From assembly GCF_024171925.1 (NCBI RefSeq), contig NZ_JAMTCO010000008.1, positions 62,001-126,000 of the forward strand: a DNA stretch of 64,000 nucleotides, in the 5' to 3' direction. This document shows positions 16,189-25,525 of this stretch, piece by piece. Made by a program: the position numbers and the translations under genes. Numbering within the stretch: the first letter of the stretch is position 1; every line of letters starts with the position of its first letter. This stretch comes from Actinokineospora diospyrosa (GTDB lineage Bacteria; Actinomycetota; Actinomycetes; Mycobacteriales; Pseudonocardiaceae). Below the pieces are notes generated by a model, which was not told where the DNA came from, made no database searches, and saw only the letters and a program-made list of their open reading frames with translations.

Positions 16189-17001
16189 TCAGCCGAGCTC
16201 GATCACGCGGTACTGGCCGCGCTTGGCCATCCGCACCCCGTCGGTGGGATCCTTGAGCCAGTTGACGACCACGTGCCGCCCGGCTCCGGCCGCCAGCCGG
16301 TGCACCGACCGGCCGCCCGCGCTCAGCGGCAACGTTCCGCAGCCCAGGCCCAGGTCGAACGGCGGGTTCGGCGGCCATTCCGGGCTGCCGTCGACGAAAG
16401 CGTTGAAGAACTCCGCCAACTCCTCGGCGCCGACCTCGTCGGCCACCGGGAACACCACGGCCTCGGCGAGGTACGGCCGCGGCATCGCGTTGTCGAAGGC
16501 CAGCGGTTGCCCGGCGGTCGGGGTGCCGAGCACCTCGAAGACCGGCCCGTCCGGGGTGAGTACGGCGCGCACGGTACCCGCGGCGTCCGGCACCGGACTG
16601 TCCTGTGTAGACCCCTCGACGGTGAGCGACCGGTACCGGGGCGCCGGGTTGTCACTGGCGGTGTCGGGGTAGTCGAACAGCACGTGCTGGCCCGCCACCA
16701 GCTCCGCGGTGAACTCGCCCGGCCTGCCCGGGTGGATGACCGCGCCACCGAGCAGCACGGCGTCACCGTCGAGCGCGGCCATGCCCTTGACGATGCGCTC
16801 CTGCTCGTCGGACACCACGGCCTGCAAGTCTCGGCGGAACCGGTCCCAGGTGACCCCGTCGGCGAGCCGGGCCAGCCCGACCCAGCCCACCCCCGCCGCG
16901 GTGGTCTCGGACCGGAAGCTGCGCTGCCCCGGTGTGGCGGAGTCGGGGGCGGTGAGCCCGTCCTCGGTCGAACTGATCAGCAGTGGTGCGGCCTCGTGCA
17001 C
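16189..17001 (-). CDS. Unknown protein beside the polyketide tailoring genes
   Basis: About 270 residues from a GTG at 17001 with GGAGG eight bases upstream (17010-17014). The frame stays open to 17157, but that stretch is less GC-rich and contains likely promoter sequence of the divergent flavoprotein gene. No family was recognised. The middle has beta-rich segments (GRPGEFTAELVAGQHVLFDYPD; RAVLTPDGPVFEVLG) that could be a cupredoxin-like or jelly-roll fold. There is no signal peptide with this start. It is likely co-transcribed with the SnoaL-like gene. Confidence 0.6.
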   Translation of the reverse strand: MHEAAPLLISSTEDGLTAPDSATPGQRSFRSETTAAGVGWVGLARLADGVTWDRFRRDLQAVVSDEQERIVKGMAALDGDAVLLGGAVIHPGRPGEFTAELVAGQHVLFDYPDTASDNPAPRYRSLTVEGSTQDSPVPDAAGTVRAVLTPDGPVFEVLGTPTAGQPLAFDNAMPRPYLAEAVVFPVADEVGAEELAEFFNAFVDGSPEWPPNPPFDLGLGCGTLPLSAGGRSVHRLAAGAGRHVVVNWLKDPTDGVRMAKRGQYRVIELG

Positions 17002-17212
17002 GGCGATCGCCTCCGGTTCCGGTGTTGTTCCACCATGATCCAACGATCCGCCGCACCCGCACGACAAAGGAACCTCAATTGTCTGCAAAACCCGGCTCCG
17101 GTATTTGACGATCCTCTGAGGAACAACTGACACGGGCGTCCTTGTCATTGTCCGCACCGATCACGAGACTGGATCGCAGAGCACCTGACACCGATGCCGG
17201 GAGATCTCCGCC

Positions 17213-17629
17213 ATGATTTTCACCGAGGACGAGCTGACGTACCTGGCCGGGCAGCCGGTCGGCAGGCTGGCGACCGTGCAACCGGACGGGACGGTGCAGG
17301 TCAACCCGGTCGGCTTCCACTTCAACCCGGAGTTGGGCACCATCGACATCGGCGGGTTCAACTTCGCCGCCAGCCGCAAGTTCCGCAACGTCGCCGACAA
17401 CGGCCGGGTCGCCCTGGTCGTCGACGACGTGGTCTCCACCGACCCGTGGCGGATCCGCTGCGTGGAGGTGCGCGGCACCGGCGAGATCGCCGTCGACCCG
17501 GCCGCCTACCCCGACCTCGACGACGAGGTCATCCGCATCCGCCCGCGGCGGATCATCAGCTTCGGCGTCGACCAGCCCGACCTGGCCCCGCACGAGCTGA
17601 CCCCGAACAACCGGGACGTGCGCCCGTGA
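17213..17629 (+). CDS. PPOX-class split-barrel flavin/F420-dependent oxidoreductase
   Basis: 138 residues with the split-barrel pattern ELTYLAGQPVGRLATVQPDG and NPELGTIDIGG, then ASRKFRNVADNGRVALVVDD. This is typical of the pyridoxamine-5'-phosphate-oxidase-like family that in actinomycetes often uses F420 (some members of polyketide clusters reduce double bonds). It starts a plus-strand unit with the SCO6745-family gene and the P450, divergent from the polyketide operon. Cofactor (FMN or F420) is not decided by sequence inspection. Confidence 0.82.
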   Translation: MIFTEDELTYLAGQPVGRLATVQPDGTVQVNPVGFHFNPELGTIDIGGFNFAASRKFRNVADNGRVALVVDDVVSTDPWRIRCVEVRGTGEIAVDPAAYPDLDDEVIRIRPRRIISFGVDQPDLAPHELTPNNRDVRP

Positions 17630-18480
17630 CGGCCCACCGGTGCGCCGAGGCGCTCAACTCGCTGCACTCCACGCTGTACTTCGCCCCCGAGCTGGAAGCG
17701 GCGTTCGCCCCCCACGGCGTGGCCGACCAGATGGCGGTCTACCTCGCCGCGCGCGCCGCCCCGATGGGCGCGGTCGGTGCCGGGCCGGTGGTGGCCGCGT
17801 TCAACGCTTTCGCCCGACCCATGGTCGCCGGGCACCTGCCCGCGCTGTGGGAGCGGGTCGCGCCCGCGTCTGCCGTCGACGCCCGCTACCGGGCCGTCGA
17901 CGCGGTGCTGCGCAGACTCCTCGGTGAGGGACCGGACGGGGTCGGGGCGCCGCAGGTGGCCGAGGCGGCCGAACTGGCCCTGCGGGCGACGGAGGCGTGC
18001 GACCCCGGCGGCAGACCGATGTACGCCGCCAACGCCGACCTCCCGGTGCCCGACGAACCGCACCTGGCCCTCTGGCACGCCGCAACGCTGCTGCGGGAGT
18101 ACCGGGGCGACGGCCACGTGGCGGTGCTCGCCTGCGCCGACCTCGCCGGGCTCGACGCACTGGTGACGCACTGCGCCAGCCCCGCCGGGATGCCCCAGCA
18201 GCTGGTCATGACCAAGCGCGGCTGGACCGAGCACGACTGGGCGCGGTCCCAGAACCGCCTGCGCGAACAGGGGTTGCTCGACGCCGCGGGCGCGCTCACC
18301 CCGGCGGGCACCGAGCTGCGCGCCGAGGTCGAACTGGAGACCGACCGCCTCGACCGCGCGCCCTACGACCACCTCGGACCCGCCGCCCTGGCCAGGTTGA
18401 CCGAGCTCTCCGGCGCCCTGCTCGGGCTCGCGGCGAGCGCGTTCCCGCCGGTGCTGCGCGAGTTCTTCGTGCCCGCCTGA
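17626..18480 (+). CDS. SCO6745-family protein
   Basis: 284 residues from a GTG that overlaps the previous stop (GTGA). All-helical, Ala/Leu-rich, with the pattern LHSTLYFAPELEAAFAPHG at the N-terminus and a winged-helix-like LVMTKRGWTEHDWARSQNRL in the C-terminal half, as in the SCO6745 family of actinobacterial proteins of unknown function. No catalytic motif seen. Translational coupling to the flavoprotein suggests a shared pathway role. Confidence 0.7.
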   Translation: MTAHRCAEALNSLHSTLYFAPELEAAFAPHGVADQMAVYLAARAAPMGAVGAGPVVAAFNAFARPMVAGHLPALWERVAPASAVDARYRAVDAVLRRLLGEGPDGVGAPQVAEAAELALRATEACDPGGRPMYAANADLPVPDEPHLALWHAATLLREYRGDGHVAVLACADLAGLDALVTHCASPAGMPQQLVMTKRGWTEHDWARSQNRLREQGLLDAAGALTPAGTELRAEVELETDRLDRAPYDHLGPAALARLTELSGALLGLAASAFPPVLREFFVPA

Positions 18481-18512
18481 CTTCTCCGTGCCTGCCTGAC
18501 GAGAGGGACCCC

Positions 18513-19664
18513 ATGGCCACCCAGATGAGCCGGACCACCACGCCAGCCGGGTTCCCGGCCTGGCTGGTGACCGACTACCAGACCGTCCGGGCGCTGCTGT
18601 CCGACCCGCGGCTTGGCCTGACGCACCCGGCGCCCGAGCTGGCCGCCCGGCTGTCGGACTCGGTGGTGTTCGGTCGGGCCCAGCAGGCGCGCCCGACCGA
18701 CGGGATCGACCACACCCGGATGCGGCGGCTGCTCTCGCAGTGGTTCTCCGCGCGTAGACTCGCCGACTACCGGCCGCGGGTCGAGCAGTTGGTCGATGGC
18801 CTGCTCGACGAGTTGGCGGCGTCGGGCAGCCCGGCCGACTTCCACCGTGTTGTGTCCTTCCCCCTGCCTGCCTTGGTGATCAGCGATCTGCTCGGTGTCC
18901 CGTTCGAACACCGCGACCGGTTCCGCGCCTGGTCGGACGAGGCCGCCGACATGCGCGACCAGGCCCGCTCCGAGCACGGCAGCACCGAGTTGGCCGCCTA
19001 CATCGCCGACATGGTGGCGCTGCGGCTGCGGGAGGACACCGACGACCTGTTGTCCGACCTGGTCGCCGCGCACCGCGTCGACCCGGAGGGCTTCACCCTG
19101 GACAAGGTCGTCGCGCTCGGGATGACGCTGCTGTTCGCGGGCCACGAGACCACGGTGACCGCCATCGACGCGGGCGCCGTCCTGCTGGCCACCCACCCCG
19201 ACCAACGCGCCCAGCTCACCGCCCGGGCCGAACTGATGCCCACCGCCGTGGAGGAGATCCTGCGCGGCTCGCTGCCCAGGACGAGCTACTTCGCCACCCC
19301 AGACCCGGCAGATGTGGGCGGCGCGCTACCGAGGTGGGCCAACACCGACCTCGACATCGGCGGCGTGACCATCCAAGAGGGCGAGATGGTGCTACTCGGC
19401 CTCGCCCACGCCAACGTCGACCCGCACCTCGTCGGTGACCACCAGGGCTTCGACGTGACCCGCGAAGCCAACCGCCACCTGACTTTCGGCCACGGCAAGC
19501 ACTTCTGCGCCGGAGCACCACTCGCCCGACTCGAACTAGACGTCCTATTCGCCCGCGTCGTCCAACGCTTCCCCGGCCTAACCCTCGCGGTGCCACTGAA
19601 CGAACTCGAACCCCGCGACAACCTCCTCACCGGCGGCCTGAACGCACTACCCGTGACCTGGTAG
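18513..19664 (+). CDS. Cytochrome P450
   Basis: 383 residues, somewhat short at the N-terminus. I-helix LLFAGHETTVT (near 209), ExxR in VEEILRG, and haem ligand loop FGHGKHFCAGAPLARLEL (Cys about 332) are present. Soluble bacterial P450s of this type hydroxylate or couple polyketides using ferredoxin-supplied electrons. It lies 32 bases after the SCO6745-family gene and ends the cluster on this side. ATG at 18513 follows GAGAGGGA. Confidence 0.93.
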   Translation: MATQMSRTTTPAGFPAWLVTDYQTVRALLSDPRLGLTHPAPELAARLSDSVVFGRAQQARPTDGIDHTRMRRLLSQWFSARRLADYRPRVEQLVDGLLDELAASGSPADFHRVVSFPLPALVISDLLGVPFEHRDRFRAWSDEAADMRDQARSEHGSTELAAYIADMVALRLREDTDDLLSDLVAAHRVDPEGFTLDKVVALGMTLLFAGHETTVTAIDAGAVLLATHPDQRAQLTARAELMPTAVEEILRGSLPRTSYFATPDPADVGGALPRWANTDLDIGGVTIQEGEMVLLGLAHANVDPHLVGDHQGFDVTREANRHLTFGHGKHFCAGAPLARLELDVLFARVVQRFPGLTLAVPLNELEPRDNLLTGGLNALPVTW

Positions 19665-20023
19665 CCCTTACCTCAGAACAAAGTCGAGGGCTCAGCGGCT
19701 CAGGCTACTTCTCGAGATCAGGCTCCTTCGCTCCCACCGAAGGCACAAACCGCCCAACCTAGGCCTTGTGCGTCCACATCGCACACCCAACCCGCAGCCT
19801 TGACACCCGTCATCCTCCCCGATCCCGCCGACAACAGCCCCCGCCGATCATCAACGACGCCGCGCAACCCAAGCCAAGAGCAGGGAAAGAGAGCGTAGTC
19901 AGTGCGACGTGAATGCGCTGACCGGCCACTCATCGCCAGCGGCCGCCACTTCCTCCAGACGACCCGACGAACTGGATCGGCGACAAGGGCGCTGGATCAC
20001 GGGAACTCTCGGGGGAGTGGCGC
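19665..20023. other. Intergenic stretch, no gene seen
   Basis: Between the convergent P450 and kinase genes. Only short random frames; no convincing hairpin or motif found. It marks the right border of the polyketide cluster. Confidence 0.5.
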
Positions 20024-23000
20024 TCACGTGTGCGGGACGGCGGTCGGGCCGTCGAACCAGGATGCCTTGTCGGCGAATCGTCGGGTTTGCACACCCTGCG
20101 CGATCCGCTCGGCCTCGGCCCGGCTGTACCCCGAGGGGAGAACGACGTCGAGGACGTAGTCGCCGCAGTCGACCATAAGGTCGACCTGTCCGTCCTGCAT
20201 GACGTCGATCTGGGCGGGATGGCCTTGGATACGCAGATCCCAGGCCATGGCGGCGTCCGAGCCGTTCTTGGACCTCATCGACAGGCTCGCGGCACTCCGC
20301 GTGCCGGAGGTGTTGTCGCAGAGTTCGATCGCGGAGTCCCATGAGCGCATGCCGTTCGGGGCACCGGTCGCGGAGACGTTGTCCGCCCCGGCGCAGGGGT
20401 GCAGGTCCGCCGGGAGATAGCCGAAGCGCACGGGATAACGCAACGGGTGCGGGGTATCAAACCGGGTACCGTCGGCGATTCTGCGGGCCAGGTCGGCCGC
20501 GGCCGGGACGGCCTCCACCACCTGGGCGAGAAACCAGTGATCGTCGCCGTTCCGCACGGCGACGGACGGCATCCGGTCATCCGTGGCTCCGTCGTACGGG
20601 CCGGGCAGTGTCGCGACGTAGGCGGCACGGCCCGAGCTGGTCAGCGACTGCCCCTTCTCGGCCTCGGTCGGGTCGTAGCCGCCGGGTGGGAAGGCGTGGA
20701 CGACGGCGATTCGCTTGCCGGTGGACACCTGCCGGATCGTGACGGTCTGCAGTGCTCCTTGGACGGATCGTTCGAACGTGCTGAACTCGCCGGGCGGCAG
20801 GTCGACCGTGATCGAGGTCGCCAGGGCGAAGGGCGGGGAGGGCACGGGGGTCCTCGTCGAGGGCATTGTCGAGGTCGTCGCCGGGGTCGTGGCGGGCGCC
20901 GGGCTGCCGCTGATCGTGATCGAGCGGTCCGCGCTCAGCAGCAGGGCGACCGCGGCCGTGACGGAGGCGACGGCCGTCAGGGTTGCCAGGCGGCGCGCGG
21001 GCCGCCGATCCGACGCTCGGTGTCGGGGGAACAGCGTGCGCCAGGCTTGGTCCATGTCGGCCAGGTCGGTGAAGCGCTCGCCGACATCCCGGTGCAGGGC
21101 CCGTTCGAAGAACCCGGTCAGTCCGCTGCGCAGCGCGGGGTCGAACAGGTCGGTGGCGATCGCGGGGAGGTCGGCGTTGGTCATGCGGGGGTCGGCGAGG
21201 CCGTCGCCCCAGGTGGGCAGTTGCCCGGCGGCCATCTCGTGCAGGGTGACGGCGGCCGCGTACCGTTCCGCGGCGTCGTCGTAGACAGGGCGAGCTTCGG
21301 TGCCCAGGAACGGGTCGAGGTAGCCGTAGGTACCGGACCGGGTGTCCCGGGAGGGGCGGCCCGCGAGGGAGAAGTCGAACAGGACCAGTCGCCGCGAACC
21401 GTCGGCACGGGGCAGGATCCCCAGGTTGTCCGGCTTGATGTCCCGGTGCCGGACTCCCGCGGCGGAGAGCTGGTCGAGCGCGGTGAACAGGTCACGGCCG
21501 AACCGGTCCAGGTCGGCGGTGCAACACCCGCCGTCGCGGCGCAGTTGGCACGCGAGGGTCTCCTCGCCCGCGTGTGTCAGGTGCAACGCCGTACGCCCGG
21601 ACATCAGTCGGGGACCATCGAGCAACCGCACGACGGCACCGCCGCCGACGGCGTGCAACGCCCGCGCCTCGACACGCAGCAGCTCGGCCTTGCCCTCGTC
21701 GAGCGCGACCTTGAGCACGCGTCGCCCACCGTCGCCGTCCACCTCGATCACCCGGGCGGTCGCACCGGTTCCGAGCACGCGCTCGACCACCCAGCCGCCC
21801 GCGATCCACTGTCCGGGCATCGCCGCCAGCGGGTCGACGATCACCACGGCGTGCTTGCAGGTGTCCCGTTCGACCTGGTCCAGCTCGGCGATGACGGCCT
21901 CGATGGACAGCGGCCGCGCGCTCGGGTCCCGGTGTGTGGCCTGGAAGACGGCATCGCCCAGCGGGCCGGGGATCCGCAGGCCGCCCTCGGCGGCGAGGCG
22001 TTGCAGCAGCGCGGTCCGCCGCTGGGCGGGCGGCTCGCCTGCGAGCAGGAGGTGGGTGAGGGCGCCGAGGCCGAACATGTCGAGCGCGACCGGGTCGGCT
22101 CCGGGGACGTCGAACTCCGGCGCCAGATAGGGCGCGGCGACCTCGGCGACCTGCGTGTCGTCCAGGGCCGTGTACGCGATGGACGACAGGAAGGTCGCCG
22201 TTCCGGTGCGGGAGGCGCTGTGCCAGTCCGCGATCCGCACGTCCGGCGCGGAGCCGTCCTCGCGCGGGGACACCGTGACGGAACGGGGCGAGAGGGCGCG
22301 GTGGTACAGCGAGTGCGAGTGCGCGTACCGCAGGGCGTCCGCGAGCTGGCGGACCATGTCGCGGCGATGGGCGGCGGTGAGGCCGGTGCCGTGGACGGCG
22401 AGGAAGTCGTCGAGGCGCAGGTCGGACGCGCGGTGGTGGAACAGGATCGCCGGGTTGTCGCCGTGTCTGCCGTACTGGCGTGGCTGGGCGATACCGCTGT
22501 GCGTGATACCGCGAAGGATCCGGTACTCGCGCGCGGCCTGCCGTTCGACCGACGCCCGAGCCTCCGCGGTGGCCTGCAGCGCGCTGAGGTATATGCGCAG
22601 CCTGCCCTCCTCTGGGAACTCGCCCACACGAGTGGCCAGCCGGTCCTCCCACGTCGGCCCGATGTCGAGGGGCCGGGGGGCGAGCGCCCAGTCCTCGCCG
22701 AAGCGCAGGTGGGCGCTGGCCGCGCGGATGCCGATGTGCCGCAGCAGAACCGGGAGGTGCTCGGAGATCCCGGCGTCCGCGGTCGCGGCTTCCTGACCGA
22801 GCAGGTCACGCCAGATCCACGGCAGACCCGTGCGGAGGTCGTCGCGGCCGTAGACCAAGGGGCGTTGCGCGTCGTCCAACTCGACCTGCAGATCGGCAGC
22901 GGACAGGAACACTGCCGGTTCGATGCGGGGGACCCTGATGCCCAGCCGCAGCTGCCCGGCGGCGCGGGCGAGCAAGCCCTTGAGCTCTTTGCACTTGAGG

Positions 23001-23308
23001 TCGACGAGGTGCAGCGGGTTGAGCATGGTGCGGGCTCGTTTGCCCCGGTGGAACATCCAGGAGTCGCCGTTGTTGGTGACCGTGCCGCCGAGACTCTTGA
23101 GCTCGACCAGGAACAGCCCGCGCGGGGCACACACGAGCAGGTCGCATTCGCAGACCCGGCCGGACACGGCGGTGAAGCTGAACCCCGCCCACGCGCGGTA
23201 CGGCTCGGCGTCGGGCATCAGCGCGCGAACGTGGTCGAGGCCGTCCTGTTCCAAGGTGAACTCGGATCGCTTTTCCTGGAACCACCGACGACCGCCATCG
23301 GAGGACAC
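20024..23308 (-). CDS. NERD domain plus tandem serine/threonine kinase membrane protein
   Basis: 1094 residues from a GTG with GGAGG upstream. NERD nuclease-related domain at 1-130 (ECDLLVCAPRGLFLVELKSLGG). A first kinase domain at about 240-500 has a degenerate loop (YHRALSPRSVTV instead of HRD). A second at about 510-765 has LGTGATARV, VLKVA (Lys near 529), RHRDIKPDN (near 620), and DFS instead of DFG. A single membrane helix at about 772-795 is followed by a roughly 300-residue Pro/Thr-linked outer domain with paired Cys. NERD-kinase proteins are known from phage-defence contexts (PglW); the outer domain makes a signalling receptor also possible. It is alone on its strand. Confidence 0.8.
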   Translation of the reverse strand: MSSDGGRRWFQEKRSEFTLEQDGLDHVRALMPDAEPYRAWAGFSFTAVSGRVCECDLLVCAPRGLFLVELKSLGGTVTNNGDSWMFHRGKRARTMLNPLHLVDLKCKELKGLLARAAGQLRLGIRVPRIEPAVFLSAADLQVELDDAQRPLVYGRDDLRTGLPWIWRDLLGQEAATADAGISEHLPVLLRHIGIRAASAHLRFGEDWALAPRPLDIGPTWEDRLATRVGEFPEEGRLRIYLSALQATAEARASVERQAAREYRILRGITHSGIAQPRQYGRHGDNPAILFHHRASDLRLDDFLAVHGTGLTAAHRRDMVRQLADALRYAHSHSLYHRALSPRSVTVSPREDGSAPDVRIADWHSASRTGTATFLSSIAYTALDDTQVAEVAAPYLAPEFDVPGADPVALDMFGLGALTHLLLAGEPPAQRRTALLQRLAAEGGLRIPGPLGDAVFQATHRDPSARPLSIEAVIAELDQVERDTCKHAVVIVDPLAAMPGQWIAGGWVVERVLGTGATARVIEVDGDGGRRVLKVALDEGKAELLRVEARALHAVGGGAVVRLLDGPRLMSGRTALHLTHAGEETLACQLRRDGGCCTADLDRFGRDLFTALDQLSAAGVRHRDIKPDNLGILPRADGSRRLVLFDFSLAGRPSRDTRSGTYGYLDPFLGTEARPVYDDAAERYAAAVTLHEMAAGQLPTWGDGLADPRMTNADLPAIATDLFDPALRSGLTGFFERALHRDVGERFTDLADMDQAWRTLFPRHRASDRRPARRLATLTAVASVTAAVALLLSADRSITISGSPAPATTPATTSTMPSTRTPVPSPPFALATSITVDLPPGEFSTFERSVQGALQTVTIRQVSTGKRIAVVHAFPPGGYDPTEAEKGQSLTSSGRAAYVATLPGPYDGATDDRMPSVAVRNGDDHWFLAQVVEAVPAAADLARRIADGTRFDTPHPLRYPVRFGYLPADLHPCAGADNVSATGAPNGMRSWDSAIELCDNTSGTRSAASLSMRSKNGSDAAMAWDLRIQGHPAQIDVMQDGQVDLMVDCGDYVLDVVLPSGYSRAEAERIAQGVQTRRFADKASWFDGPTAVPHT

Positions 23309-23512
23309 GACACCTCCGATCGCTCTGCTGCCGGGACACCCTACCAGTGGATCAAGATCGAGGCCCTGGGTCGGGTGGTCGAGCGCGGTTCGTCGGCGAA
23401 GCGGTGTGCGTGGTGCCTGGAAGGGCAGCGACCGCTCGAGAAACGCACGACATCGCCGACCGTCGTCGCCCGGGTTCCTTCACCCTGGTCGAGAGGGGCT
23501 GGCGGCCTGTCC

Positions 23513-23701
23513 GGGCTACCGCACCTCTATCCCGACAGCGCGGGCTGGGTACTCGACAGCGGCGCCTACAACATGATCGTCCCTGGCAGCCAGCACAAAG
23601 ACAGTCCACTGGAGTACGCGAAAGCCATGCGCCGCTACCGCCGTGCCATGGGCCACCTGCACTGGCTACCCTCACCTCTTAGCTTTGGGGGCCAGCCTTA
23701 G
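23513..23701 (+). pseudogene. Fragment resembling DpdA/queuine-transglycosylase-like protein
   Basis: A 62-residue stretch with WVLDSGAYNMIVPG and SPLEYAKAMRRYRRAMGHLH. This resembles the FVDSGGFTEL...YVEAVRRYRDEIG segment of actinobacterial tRNA-guanine-transglycosylase-like (DpdA-related) proteins. No intact N-terminus or downstream domain follows. Probably a relic of a mobile modification or defence gene. Recognition is from pattern memory only. Confidence 0.3.
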
Positions 23702-24078
23702 CAGGTCTCGCCGCTCGTCGGCTGACGTGACACTTCTTGGTGACCTAGGAGTCGATATGTTTCGAAGCTGAAACGGCCGACCAAAGGCGCCCATTTGCGA
23801 TACACGACAGCTTCCGTCATGACCGGGGGATTCTTCTCGATCCATTCGGCGATGTCGGCCGCACCGCAGTCGCGAAGCACTACGATCATGTCGCTACCAT
23901 GCGCGCAATTCTGGATCGCAGTGAGCAGCGTCGCGGCCTGAGTTGGTCTGCCGGTGACCGCGGTGAGAAGAACTGCGGCAGCCTGGAACGGTGCCGTGTC
24001 AGCACCACTCAGGAAGGTGTCCAGCTCGTCGTGCGCGCTGATGCGCAACAGACGGTAGAGATTGACGAGCTTCTTCAT
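23698..24078 (-). CDS. Hypothetical protein, 126 aa
   Basis: Helical, no family recognised. It contains TAPFQAAAVLLTAVTGRPTQ and a C-terminal RFSFETYRLLGHQEV. The start overlaps the stop of the 61-residue gene upstream (ATGA), so the two are a coupled pair, which is how many small toxin-antitoxin or accessory modules look. No catalytic motif is visible. Less GC-rich than the polyketide genes. Confidence 0.5.
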   Translation of the reverse strand: MKKLVNLYRLLRISAHDELDTFLSGADTAPFQAAAVLLTAVTGRPTQAATLLTAIQNCAHGSDMIVVLRDCGAADIAEWIEKNPPVMTEAVVYRKWAPLVGRFSFETYRLLGHQEVSRQPTSGETC

Positions 24079-24260
24079 CGCTCGCGGTGTCGGCAGGAGT
24101 CAGCCAAGCGCGGGAGGAAGCTCAGCTCAGCCTCCGACAACTCGAGTGGCTGGGCAAGCACGGAGATACATCGCAGCCTGTTCTTCGCGTAGGACGACGC
24201 AGCGCGAATGGCACGTGGAAGATCTTGCCCAGGTTTTACGTAGTCTTTCAACGCTTGCAC
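24075..24260 (-). CDS. Small hypothetical protein, 61 aa, coupled to the next gene
   Basis: 61 residues from a GTG, beginning with VQALKDYVKPGQDLPRAI and ending in Arg-rich sequence. It overlaps the following gene by 4 bases. No family recognised. Possible first member of a two-gene module; the evidence is the coupling only. Confidence 0.4.
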   Translation of the reverse strand: MQALKDYVKPGQDLPRAIRAASSYAKNRLRCISVLAQPLELSEAELSFLPRLADSCRHRER

Positions 24261-24553
24261 TTCATGCGGTATGCCCTGGGTGATCGGCGAATGGCGAACT
24301 TAACTGCGAATCATTCATCAAGACTCACTCCGCTTGTGCTCGGTTGACCAGATTCGGCGCCTCCAACGCACGGTGTAGGCGCTCATCCGACGAGCCAGCT
24401 CCAAGGGAGATGCCGTTGGGGCCAGAGTCGCCCGATCGTGCAGTCAGGCAGTGCAGACCGAGTGAGATCTCCGACCTGGCCGTAACCGATCCATGTAAGC
24501 AAGCGACGGCTGTCGAGTCGATGGCCAGCCGAAGCCTCTGCGAGGCGCTTTCG

Positions 24554-24958
24554 CTCCTACTCCTGGGTGATCTCAACGTCCTCGAACCCGACCATCACCC
24601 TGCGCACCGCGGACAGTTTGCCCCGTTCGAGTACGACTTCTACACCGACCTCACCCACCGCCACGGCCTACGTGATCTGTTCCGTCACCTTCACCCACAC
24701 GAGGTCCAACACAGCTGGGCACGTCGAGCCGAACTGGGCTACCGCTACGACCACGCCCATGGCACACACGCGCTCGCAGGCGACCTGATCGCCTGCGAAT
24801 ACCTCCACGAAACCAGGACACCCACAGCGGACGGAACTCGACTCACCGACCACTCCGCACTCTCGGTGCGCCTCGCCCTGACTGCCACCACACGCCTGCT
24901 AACGTCGGACCCCGCCACGGCGGCCACACTCGCCGAGACGGAGCCAACCTTGTTCTGA
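24554..24958 (+). pseudogene. C-terminal remnant of an endonuclease/exonuclease/phosphatase-family protein
   Basis: About 134 residues with the late motifs of the family: LLLLGDLNV (GDxN), YRYDHAHGT and RLTDHSALSVRL (catalytic DH pair). The first half of the domain, with its metal-binding Glu and catalytic His, is missing. Upstream sequence to 24344 stays open but is not family-like. It lies just before an intact Nudix gene, a pairing often seen in actinomycetes. Non-functional as a nuclease or phosphatase by inference. Confidence 0.6.
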
Positions 24959-25033
24959 ATCGGAGATCCGCTCACGGTCCGGCCCCGCTGGCACACCACG
25001 CCCGCCAGCGGACCGCGAGGACCACCCCACGCC

Positions 25034-25525
25034 ATGCCCACTCGCACCACAACACCCCGCATCGGCGCGCGCGTCCTCCTCCTGGACCCCGCCGACCGCG
25101 TGCTTCTCATCCACGCCCTCGACCCCGCCGCACCCGACCACCACTGGTGGGAACTCCCCGGCGGCGGCCTCGACCCTGGCGAAGACCTCCACACCGCGGC
25201 ACGCCGAGAACTCGCCGAGGAAACCGGGATCCTGCTCGCGGACCTGGAACGCAAACTCTGGGTGCGCGAGACCCGATTCCACTACAAAGGCCACGACTAC
25301 CACCGCATCGAACACGTCTTCCTCGCCCGAACACCCACAACAACGCCTCAGACGACGCCCAAACCCACAGCCAACGAGAAGGCTGGACTCATCGAACGCC
25401 GCTGGTGGACAGGCCAGGACCTCCACCGCTGCCACGACAAACTCCTCCCTCCAACACTGCCTACCCTCCTGCATAACCTCCTCACCAACCAACTCGGCCC
25501 GGAACCACTCGCCCTAGCCGACTGA
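25034..25525 (+). CDS. Nudix hydrolase
   Basis: 163 residues. Complete Nudix box: GGGLDPGEDLHTAARRELAEETGI (G-x5-E-x7-REL-x-EE-x-G), divided by the usual spacing, starting near residue 44. These enzymes hydrolyse nucleoside diphosphate derivatives in the cytoplasm. Substrate not predictable. ATG at 25034. It is downstream of the truncated phosphatase-like gene with a 75-base gap. Confidence 0.9.
   Translation: MPTRTTTPRIGARVLLLDPADRVLLIHALDPAAPDHHWWELPGGGLDPGEDLHTAARRELAEETGILLADLERKLWVRETRFHYKGHDYHRIEHVFLARTPTTTPQTTPKPTANEKAGLIERRWWTGQDLHRCHDKLLPPTLPTLLHNLLTNQLGPEPLALAD

Noticed and set aside
20399..23701. 1100-codon plus-strand frame opposite the NERD-kinase gene
   Set aside because: Antisense shadow of the kinase; only the last about 62 codons beyond the kinase start show a protein-like pattern and were kept as a fragment.
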